Positions 39,301 through 51,300 of a DNA stretch of 64,000 nt are shown here, piece by piece. Both the position numbers and the translations under genes were made by a program. A model generated the notes under the pieces. The model saw only the letters and a program-made list of their open reading frames with translations, was not told where the DNA came from and did no database searches. Numbering within the stretch: the first letter of the stretch is position 1; the number at the start of each line of letters is the position of its first letter. Source of the stretch: Xestospongia bergquistia (lineage: Eukaryota > Porifera > Demospongiae > Haplosclerida > Petrosiidae); NCBI GenBank assembly GCA_963965975.1, contig OZ014412.1, positions 14,522,849 to 14,586,848 on the forward strand. Reading direction: 5' to 3'.

Positions 39301-42300
39301 TTTCCTTTTTCAGCAGTGGTGATAGGAGAAATACCTTTATATATGATTCTGATAACATCAACAAAACTCTATAGTAGATCAAAAGGTTGATATGATGATA
39401 ATTACAATACACGCCAGTCATTAAAATGAGGATATTTTGATTTTGTATGAACTAACATTATAACAATATTGATGAATTGCTTCATAACAGTAAGGTGCTA
39501 GCTATAGAAATTATGATGATAACTAATTAATTTTTAAACATGTCTAAGATACAATATTACTTGATGTAGTCGCCATTAGATTCCCTTGGCTCTTGTGATG
39601 GTATTCCCAATATGATTTGAAAGTATGGATGAACATTTTTCAATCCAATAGAATATCATACTTGTATGATGAGGAAAGGGTGATTTTTTTTCAGACGTTT
39701 TAAAGCTATAATTCAGCCAGAGTTTTATGCTACTTAATTAGTTTATTTGACAGTCCTTGTTAACCTCGCTGTCTGTCAGTGTGTGTGTGTGTGTATGTAT
39801 GTGTCTGTTACCAGGGCAAATAGCTTGAACAGCTTTAACTCGGCAAATACAGCACTTGTAGCCACCAAACTCTAGTGGACCGTAGCAAAACTTCTGCACT
39901 TCTTAAGAATACTGCCAAAAGGAGCATCAAACGAACGAAAAGCTTTAAAAGTCTGAAAAACCTTTGAAAAAAAGCACAGCTTTCAGTGAAGACTCGATAG
40001 TTCAATAAAAACCTTCTGCATACAGCTTATGACATTTTCCAACTTTTTAAAGTGAAAATTTTTGCAAAAATACTTTTGAAAGTTATGACTGTTTTACTAA
40101 CTTTTGGCAGTTATCTTTGTCAATACATTTAGCACGAACTAAAAATACTATCATCATAGCTGTCATTGGAGAATCACTAACTTTTACTAAGAAGATAGAA
40201 AGTATTGGACGTTTTGTCATTTAGAATGCAAAGTACCCAGTAAAGGCAAAGGTTTTTTCCCGTTGATTGAAGAAAAATGCTGAGTCATCAGCAATAGTCT
40301 TGCACATCATGTGGATTACGTCACTTGAGGAGGATAAAAAGAATAAAGGAAGTCTCTGGATAAGACCACAGCGAGGTTAAGCACTTTAGTGCATTTCATT
40401 TAAGTATGTATCTCAAACTATATAGTATTGTAATATTCATAGGAAAAGTAAATATTTAATTATATTTTAAAGTCATTTCATACCCTTTCCTAAGATCTTT
40501 CCTGTAAGTATGGGTTGTACAATGTACAAAAAGTCATATATCAACTACTGCATAAATGGACTGTCTAAAGTAGTAACTTTGACAAGAGCATATTAATATG
40601 TCTTAGTTATGTGCTTCACAGTTCAACATGTAATGTACATAAAAATGTCATGGAGCACACAAAGTATCTATCTGGTGTGGCATTAACTAATAGTAAGAGA
40701 TGTACTTAGAATATATAATGTTAAATCTAATAAAAATGAAATAATTACCATGAGCTGCAGTATAAAAGGTCACTTTTTGTAATCACTAACAATTTGATAA
40801 TTCTCTTATAGAATTATAATGACAATGACTAATTAATACTAAGGTTATTATTGTAAAGTTAGCCATGTTGTGCTATAATATCTAATCTCTTTTAAGTTAA
40901 TGATGATTACTTTTCATGCTAACTTATAGGCTAATTGTCATAACCTTACAATGTATGTGTCATAAATAGGATGTGGACTTTCAAATGATATCATTCAGTC
41001 TGGAATATTTCTTTAGCAGATTTTCAGAGTTAATTCAATTTTCACAGCTAACTTTACAGATTATGTAAAGAGCAAGTGAGGAATGTTTTTGTTAGAACAG
41101 GGATAAAAACAAACTGTTAATGACTTATTGCTAATTGTGGAACAACTCATGAAAAGTAGAATGCCATGAAAGCACCTAGCATATTACTAGCATTCATCAG
41201 TTGATTAAAGAAATTAATAATTAGAGTTTGACATCACTGCACAGGTTGCATGGTTCCAGCTGACGTATGTATCATACCAAATATCATGGTCACTGATTTT
41301 GACTGGTCCTCTGCAAATATTACATGGCCTCTTCATAACCTGACTGCAACAACCACTCATCATACTCAAAACATGTCCTTTTGACCAATACACAGTGATA
41401 AAGGAATATAAGCTTGAAGGCCAAAACCAGGTAAACGAACTGGACCATCTTGATGAGGAGGTAGCTTTCAAATGCCTTACTGCCAAAACAGGCCCTGGAT
41501 TGTCAGCTATATCCAGAGCAAATATGAACAACAAGAAACATAAATGACCAGATAAAAAAAGAGAGACCAAAACATTATTAGACAACAAATATAAGCAATA
41601 AGTCCAAGAACAAATAGTTACTTCAGCCTAAAAAGATGCTACCATTTTGATTATCTACATTCATAAAAGTAATCCTTATTGAATAGGTACCACTTTAGAA
41701 GGATTTGCATAGTCATAATAATAGTGACAATAATTTTGTTACAACAAGAGGGCTATAAAAAAATCAAGATTTATCATCACACACTAACACATGACTGTTT
41801 TGCAACTATAACTGCATGTCTTGTTTAAAATATAGATAAAGGTCTAGGACTAATTTTAGTATTAACTAAAATCAAGAAAAAATTGCCTTCTCTGTCGTTA
41901 TTAAACACTACTTAATAAGAAGTTATAACAATGTAACAATGACTAGGTGTCATCTTTGTTATACACACAAGAGTATTATTATTTTATATACTAGTATGAC
42001 ACTTGTAAAGAAGAGGTCCTACAACAAGATTTTATTTACACGATAATGCTACATGTTATGTATGAAGTAAATTTATATAACACTAACTTCATCAACAGAA
42101 TCTAGGTTAGCTTCGTTGTTAACCAATAGTGTAGCAACTTCAATCTTTCCATTACTTGCAGCAAAATGCAAAGGAGTTCTCTTGTTCTAAAAGATATAGA
42201 CAACAATACAAAGTAACACATGGAAATAGACTGTACTGGTACACTATGACAACATGTTTACTATTACTAATGCATCACAGAATAACTGTTAATTACTGTA

Positions 42301-45300
42301 TTGTGGGTGTAGTATGGTACAAGTTCTATACAACCAGCATACTTATATAATACATTTTATGCACTATGACTGTATGATAAAGTTCATGTTAACATAACAT
42401 GGCAGAAAGGAGAGGATATGTATGTAGTAGAGAAAATGTAAATTCGTATAAAATCAATTATAATGTCCTGTTATAAAGATTTAAAAAAAAATAAATACAT
42501 TTTTCATGTTATTATGGTATAAGAAAAACTTAAAAGACATTTTGCACAATATAATTCTGTTTTACAATTATATATTTGTTATTGATATGATAACAATATT
42601 CGGGAATGTACAGGATTTATAAGAACAAGCAATCACTGAGTGACATAAGAATGTTAAATAACACACAATATAACATCTAGACAAAGTATTATTAAGGAAA
42701 CAATTTTGTAATTGATATCTTATTATTCATTGTAATTAATTGTCATTCATATGGTTATGATTGACCAGAACAGTAGTTTCATACTTTATAATAATTCTTT
42801 GAAATAATTAACAATCAGACTTATATCTATCATACAAAACATACTTTATGCTGTCAAAATAAATCTGATGGTCTAATCTGTAGATGTCATGAGTGTAGAT
42901 AAAACAAAGGATCATTAAACTTTATTAGAACTAGACAAAAAAGAAATGGACAACTTAGTGCTAGGTTTGTAGGCATATTAGTGTTGACTACTCTATAGAT
43001 AGTAATGACCCTATTACTCACACATGAGGATGAACCTCTGGACCTTTTAGTATAAATCATTGCTTTTACAGGCTACTTCCTTGACATAAAATGTAACAAT
43101 AAAATGCCATAGATATTGTCATTATTTGAGACTCTCTCCTTTACTTATAATAGGATATTTTACTGACCCTTAAAATGGCTACAATGAAGAAGTAATTGTT
43201 CCCACAGGGGGTATCTAAGAAGTTTACAATTCTACTGGCTAGATATATCTGAGTCAACTGTCTTCTAATAGCATTTGCAATGGCTACATTGAATCTTCTT
43301 CAAGAAACATCAGTTCAAAATTTAATAGAGACCAGTAAATTAACAGGTCACAACTTATCATACTGGTAAAAGAAGTATATTTTAGGCATTGTACACTTCT
43401 GTTACCTATGACTTGTTGTCATGATGTAGAAAGGGTGATTTAATTTGAAGTATTTTAACCAATAAGTCAGCCAGAGTTTAGTACTACCTAGTTGGTCTTT
43501 TTGGAAGTCCTTGCTCAAGTGTGTATCTCAAACTAGCAATTAACATGTATAGGAGAAAGCAGATATTTCAATTTTTTCCCATGGGTACTTCATACACTTT
43601 ACTACCATTTTTGGTATGTATGGGTTCTGGCATGTACAAAAAGTCATAATATCTATGGCTAGATTCCTCACATAATATAAATTCAGACATAAATACCGCA
43701 TAAATGGACTGTCTCAAGTAGTAACTTTGACAAGTTATAAGAGCATATTAATATGTCTTAGGTGTGTGTTTCACACTGCAACATGTAATGTACATTGATT
43801 AGACACAGTATAAAAGTTTAACGTTACAAAAAATAGGACTAAAAAAGTAATGGAACACAAAAACATCTGGTTGTGGCAATAGCTCTTTGTATATATACAT
43901 AATTATTGTTAATTCTTACAAAAATGTAATAATTACTAACAATGACCTGCTGTGTAAAGATCACGTTAAATGTCATATTGTAAGGTTATTGTAATCATTA
44001 AGAAATCTGAGTATTTCCTTATACAAACTCACTATGTTTTGTCAATATAAAATGACAGGGAAAAATTCATCAAAGTAATAAACAGCTTTACGATGTATTC
44101 ACTTTATTGCTACTGATAGGGTTAAACCATTTAACTTATACAATAGAATAAACATTATGAAAATACTGACTTTAGTCAGTACTAAGGTTATAGTAGATGT
44201 AGCCATGCTGTTTTACAATAGTACCGATATCTATGCCTTTGAATGTTAAAATTAATTAATTATATTTTAGCTTATAGGCTAACTAACATCACCAGAGATG
44301 CAATGAATATGTGATAAATCACACTGTAAACAAATTGTGCAATGGTTTTATTGAAACATTCTGTAGCAAATATGTCTAGCCTCACTATTAGTGTTGAAGC
44401 TTAAACAAAAGAGGGAGAGGTGTCCTTGTAGTCATTTTACTTCTATAGATTAGGGAGAGTCCTAGATTACCATACATTGGTAGAATTATTATAATGATTA
44501 GTATATGAGAGTATCTGATGAAGATATAATTATTGTAGTGCAGTGATATTGAGGTAATCATGTTATACATAAGAAATATATCACATCAATGATGTTGTAG
44601 AGAAGCAATTGCATAATAGATACTCTCATAATAGTGATGTAAAGTACATACCTTGTTGTAATGGTAACATACTATATAAAACACCTCTTATTTGTCAGAA
44701 TACTTCTGTTTGTTAATATGTTCTAACTATGCTTATAAATTATTCATAGTTGATATATAATATTAACTTGCGATATTAACAGGTTATAGTATATAAACAC
44801 ATTTTAAATTATATCTCTATGATCATTATGCCCTTAGAGGACCACGCCTATTAATTAACATAAACCACAGGAATTAAAGCAAGTAAAAAATGGTTGTTTA
44901 TTGAGGAAGAAGACAAGTATATATACGCTTGAATTTCACTCTTCTCAAGTAGAAGAGTTGCTTTAGGCTGTCTACCAGAACGATGTGTTTGTTGTTCTGA
45001 CCTATTAGACCATTACTTTGGATACTTGAACATGCCTGCTGTCCATAGCAACGTGTAAAGGTTAGTAGTTTTGTACGTTCTTTTACTTATATAATGAAAT
45101 GAATATGTGATAAATGAAGAACTATGATTGATGAGTATCTGTTAGGTGTGATATTTTCTAAAACACTCGTCTGGTCACAACGCTGGATTCTCTGGACAAG
45201 TCTGACAGACAAATAATGTTAGGTGGTGTTCTTCACTTTTATCACTACAGACAACGCAATCTCTTCTCTTTGTTCTCTTATCCAAGTAATGAACATCCTT

Positions 45301-48300
45301 TGGATTCTTGGTAGCAGTAGCAGAGACTGATGGTGTGACAGAAAGTGATACTTCTCTCTCTTCAAGTAATGGTTCAACAAGACATTGAATAAAGATAAGA
45401 CATTCTGTGTGTGTTACCTTTGTTAGTGTCTTGATATAATTATAATATATACATTCACCACAACAATCACTTCTAACATCCAAAAGAATACTTTTTTCCA
45501 CTATTTTATGGGCTTGTATAAAAGAGTAATATGCCATTAACTGGTCAAGCTTGTCTCCAAGCATATAATAATTGTACTCATGCATGTCAAGTAGTTTCTC
45601 TTTTGTAGAGTCTGTTAACCTTATATTGATAGAGGATATTAAACCATTATTGTACATATTATCATTATAATAATTACATAGAGTTACCATTGTCATTTTA
45701 CCTGGGTTGTATTTCTATCATCTTGTTATTGTATTTTGTTGAACGCATTAGAATTGTTCTCTTATCTTGCCATGCTAAAGCCATCATATTACCACATATG
45801 TAGCTTTCAGTTGTACTCTTTTGTATTTTTTATTTTCTTTTGATTTCTACAAGGCAATCCTCGTTTGTTTGATAAAACAGTACCTAATTCCCATTTGTTC
45901 CGATGCATCAGGTAGAAGAGGACTAGTGTAAAATCGATCAGTATAAAGATCATTGCCTTTGTCCCTGAGATGATATGTCAAGGTTGTAACAAATTTGACT
46001 GTATGTGATGCTTCAGGATTGTCAATTAGGTTAGTGTCCTTTCTGTAGTATAAATGTAAGTTGTGCATGTAACCTGTTTTACTTTCGGACAGAATGTTAT
46101 ATCCTTTTAGTCCCGATGGGTTCAGTTTTCCTTTCAAATACTGATAAAATGATACTCTTTCCTTGAATGAAATGACAGATTCATCTACAGCAATTTGTCT
46201 GTCTGGATTATAGTTTGTGGTAACTTAAATAAACCTATGATGTAATGTTTATATAAATGTTCTGGAACTGCACTATATATTGTCATGTAATTTCAGTTTT
46301 GTTCAGTCTACAGTTGTTGAGTTATTGTTCTTTTAAATATATATGTTGTATTGGTAAGCTCGGTCACTAGTAGAATTACAACATATTTGGCAATTGGAGG
46401 TAAAAGAGATGGCAGCACTTATCAGTGGACTATTGGAACCGTTTGACCCATCAAAATACATACAATGTTTTGAACTATTCATAAAGGCCAATGACATCCC
46501 AGAGGAGAGGAAGAAGTCTGTCTTTCTCCCAGCCATTGGCTACAACTTGTACGAAGTTCTGGCAAACATTTTCGAGAAACTGGAGCAAGAGACTCTCAAG
46601 ACACTTGAAGCTGAACTAGAGAAGCATTTCAACTCCAAGTCTTCGGTTATAGCAGAGCAGTACAAATTTGGTTGTTGACACCAGAAAGAGTCAGAAAGTA
46701 TAGCAGATTTTGTTGTGAACTTACGTAAGTTGGTAACACGCTGCAACTTTAAGAAGGCATCGTTAGATGAAACTCTTCATGACAAATTCGTGTGTGGTCA
46801 ACAGCACAAATATATCAGAAGTCATCTTCTTACAGAGGAAGATAATCTTACCTTCGATTGATCAGTCAAGATAGCTACAGGATTAGAAGGTGCCAAGAAG
46901 CATGCACACTTAATGCAGCAAGAAACTAAGAAAGAAGCAGTCCATTGCACTACAAGATGACACAATACATTCAACCCAAGGTCGTCCACCATTGTATGTT
47001 TTCATTATGGAGGTCCGCATGCAGCGTGGGCGTGCCAGTTCATCAAAGAAAAATGCCACAATTGCGGCAAGACTGGTCACATCGCTAAGGTGTGTCGGAG
47101 CCCTACTGCAAAGTGTCAGAAGTCTAAAGGAAGACCAGCAAAGGGCCTGGACTCTGTAAACAAGGAGGAGTCATCACCTCTGGAAGAACTCACTCCAGAA
47201 GAATCTAATAATTTATTTATGATTTGTTCTTTTTCCTCTAGGTCTGATCCAATCAAGCTAGCCGTGGAAGTAAACGGTCACAAGTTACACATGGAGTTGG
47301 ACACAGGTGCTTCAGTCTCCGTCATTAGTGAAGACACCTTCAATTCAGGGCTGTCCTCCTCAGTTCAGATCCGCCCTAGTAATGCATCTCTCACTTCGTA
47401 TTCAGGGCACTCATTAGAAGTGCTAGGAAGTGCAAACGTCAAGGTTAAATAACAGACACAAACAGTCACACTTTCAATTTTTCCAATAAGCATGAGAAAG
47501 GTCTAAACTAGACCTTTCTCATGCTTATCAACAAATTGTACTAGGAGAGGATTCCAAAAAGTTTACTATCATTAACACTCAGAAGGGTTTATTTCAGTTC
47601 GAACGACTTCCTTTTGGTATCTCTTCCGCCCCTGCATTTTTCAACGAACAATTGAGAGTTTGTTGCAAGGGTTACCAGGGGTGGTTGCATATATTGATAA
47701 CATTTTAGTAACTGGAAAAAGCCAACAGGAGCACCTTGAGAACCTGACAAGAGTACTGAATTGGTTAGAAGAGGCTGGAGTAACATTGAAGAGACATAAA
47801 TGTACATTCGCTGCACCGTCAGTTGAATACCTAGGTCATGTTATCGATCAAGAGGGTTTGCATCCATCAGAGGAGAAAGTCAGAGCTATTAAACAAGCCC
47901 CACGTCCTCGAAATGTGACAGAATTAAAGTCATTTTTATGTTTGCTCAATTATTACTCTAAATTCTTGCCTCACTTATCTACTCTTATATCTCCACTGTA
48001 TCATTTACTTAGGAATGATGGAAACTGGTCCTGCAAGAAGTTGCAAGAAGATGCATTTGATAAAGCCAAGCAATTGCTTCAATCATCCACACTCCTCATG
48101 CATTATAATTGTCAGAAGGAGATCATACTTTCGTGAGATGCTTCACAGTATGGTTTAGGAGAAGCTTTAGCTCATAAGATGGATGATGGATCAGAGAAAC
48201 CAATTGCATTCATTTCTAGAACTCTCTCACCAGCTGAGAAGAAGTACTCGCAATTAGAAAAAGAAGGCCTAGCAATTATTTTTGCTGTGAAGAAACTACA

Positions 48301-51300
48301 CCAATACTTATCAGGAAGAAAGTTCAAACCCGTCCGATACCAGTGATGGCTGCATTGAGGACTCAATGTTGGTCACTACTCCTCAGTTCTTATGAATATG
48401 AGATTGAATATCGACCAGGATGCAAAGTAGCAAATGCTGATGCTCTCAGTAGACTCCCTTTACCAGAGACCACACCCAAGTCAAGTAAAGATGGATCGGT
48501 ACAACTCCTCATTTATCAACTCTCAGAAGTAATTGTCACTGCTAATCAAATAAAGAATTGAACAGAAAAGGATCCAATCTTATCTCAAGTTCATTGTTTT
48601 GTATTACACGGATGGCCAAACATTGTTGACAATCAAGATCTCAAGCCATACTTTAAACGTCGAGATGAACTCAGCATTGTCAAAGGGTTTGTCTTGTGGG
48701 GATCACGAGTAATCATACCTCCACCTGGTCAGTAACTGGTGTTGAATCAACTACATGACATTCATCCTGGAGTCAGTCAAATGAAGAGCCTTAGTCCTTC
48801 ATATGTCTGGTGGCCAGATATAGACTGATATTGTGAAGAGTGTGAGAGGATGTAATATGTGTCAAATGAATAGACCTTCTCCTAGTAAAGCTCCTCTCCA
48901 CCCATGGGAGTATCCCTCTAGACCTTGGGCGTGGATACACATTGACCATGCTGGTCCCTTCATGGGCAAAATGTTTTTAGTGGTCATAGACACTCATTCC
49001 AAATGGATTGATGTTGAAATAGTGAACTCTACTTCTGCAATGATCACCATTATTAAAATTCGTTCATTATTTGCTACACACGGCATAACAGAACAGTTGG
49101 TATCAGACAACGGATTAGGTTTTTGAAGCGAGGAATTCAAGCAATTCACAACTCAGAATGGTATTAAGCACATATTCACATCACCTTACCATCCCTCCTC
49201 CAATGGACTTGCTGAAAGGGCAATTCAAACTTTCAAGAGTACAGTTGTTAAAATGGATGGTCCAATTGATATACGTTTATCTAGATTTTCACTTCAGTAT
49301 AGGGTAACAACCCAGACTACTACTGGACTTTCCCCGTCTTAACTCCTAATGGGGAGGAAGATAAGAACATGTTTAGATGCACTACATCCTGATATGTCAG
49401 AAGATGTCGATAAGAAACAGGAGAAACTCATCTCTGGCAAGGAACCTCGAAAGTTTAAACTGGATGATCTGTTGTTTGCAAAAAAATTTCATGGATCTAT
49501 GTGGATACCGGTGAAGGTAACTAAAATAACTGGACCTTTATCGTATGAAGTTACAACTGAAAGTGGCGTGACTTTACAACGTCATGTTGACCATCTTGGA
49601 AGATTTTCAGAAGAGTCACTAACTACATTATCAATTGGTCAATAATAGATACCACACCTAAAGGAAGACCTCAACCTAATCAGGTAGAAGTTTCAGAAGC
49701 TCAAGAAGATTGTGTGGAACCAACAGCACCTACTCGATCAACACCTGAAAATCCAACACCAGTAGTGCGTTCACTATTTAGAAGATCAAGTCAAAAACGA
49801 AAACCGCCTGAAACATTTGCTCCAAAAACTTAAAAAGGGGGAAAATGTGGTAACTTAAATAAACCTATGATGTAATGTTTATATAAATGTTCTGGGACTG
49901 CACTATATATTGTCATGTAAATTCAGTTTTGTTCAGTCTACAGTTGTTGAGTTATTGTTCTTTTAAATATATATGTTGTATTGGTAAGCTCGGTCACTAG
50001 TAGAATTACAACATAGTTACCTTGTATGATTGGTATTATAATATCAAAAAAGGCTCTGTTTTGCATTTTCCTTTTCAAATTACTTCTCAAAATGTAACAT
50101 CCCAAAAATCTGGAAGAAACGATTTCAAAAAAACACTATTCGGAAAAATGGAATGTTACAAACATTATGCTGACCACTAACATGAGGAATCAGTTATTAT
50201 CACAACAGAGATGCCAGTATAGTTATATAAAAATGTTAGGATTAATACAACCAATAGTTTGTAAAGATTTACTAATATATCATGTTGTAAGAAGTGGCTA
50301 ACAATCAGAAGAATCTAATATGCAAGTCTAATTATTCTCTCAATGTAAATTTCACATTATATATGTTATTAGCAGATATAAAATACAATTCATATGTTGT
50401 AGTAGTAGGTAGTAGTTGTATTTACATAAACAACCACATTTTTTCTTTCATTATGCATTTCTCGATTAGAAAATCAAGATGTTACAAAGTGCGACAGCCT
50501 AGAATATGAACATTTATGTCTGTAACTATTAAGCTGTATGTGTGTTAATCTTCAATTATTTATAATAAATTAAGGTACTACTTTTATCTATTGGAACCAA
50601 ATTAATATGTTCTGTGGATAACAAATCTGTAAAAATCCTTCTGATATTGAGCTGACTCAATGATCATTGCTAAACTTAAAATATAGAGATACACTGTGAT
50701 GTTTTTGAGAGATAAATCTCACCTATGATAAATATAGCTACATGAGAAGTTTTAAACTTAGATTTCTGTCGAAACAAACATTTTTTTGTCATGCGAGGTT
50801 TCGTGACAATGCTGAATTTTCGAAGTCACATTGGCCTTTCGACACACAGTATTTTAAACCTATGCTATTTTTGTGTACAAGGACAAAAAACTGCTAGCTA
50901 TTTTTCGTCCTACCATACAATTTTGTATCTGCACTTGTCACTATCTCTCCTGATAGAATAAAGTGTCCTTGCAACTCAAAAGAACTAATTTAATTCATTT
51001 TGACATAACTATGATACTCTCTTCAGAGATTCATACTTGTCAATAGTTAGATGAACAAAGTATGGATGAGAGAGATGATCTAATTAATGAAGCTTTTCTT
51101 TATGTGTATGTGAAGAAATATCCAGATGGAGCCAGAGAAACTAGTAAAAGAAATAGTTATCACATTATCTCAACCCACAATTAATTATCGTTATTTCATA
51201 CTGTAGGATGTTGTAGCCACTGTTGATAATGTAACTACACAAAGAAAAGCCTTGTTTGAGAATGAAAGAAAAAATAATAGAAATAGTACAGCAGGAACAT

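Larger units (their letters stand above)
46216..50013 (+). mobile_element. Ty3/Gypsy-type LTR retrotransposon (fossil, two LTRs)
   Basis: Two 168-base LTRs (46,216-46,383 and 49,846-50,013) begin TGTGGTAACT, end TTACAACA and differ at two positions. A 5-base target duplication TAGTT (46,211-46,215 and 50,014-50,018) bounds the element, and a purine tract (AAAAAGGGGGAAAA) precedes the right LTR. In order inside: a gag-like region (46.4-46.9 kb), a CCHC knuckle (CHNCGKTGHIAKVC, about 47.06 kb), protease (LDTGAS, 47.3 kb), reverse transcriptase and RNase H (47.6-48.3 kb) and integrase (48.75-49.6 kb). This order is that of Gypsy elements. Near-identical LTRs mean a young insertion. The reading frames are interrupted about ten times, so it is not intact. 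It sits inside an older piggyBac copy. Confidence 0.95.

Noticed and set aside
45005-45060. Possible additional ankyrin exon suggested by a GTGTAAAGG string
   Set aside because: The frame lacks TPLH and the rest of the repeat; the string belongs to the MITE family also present at 52.5 and 60.5 kb.
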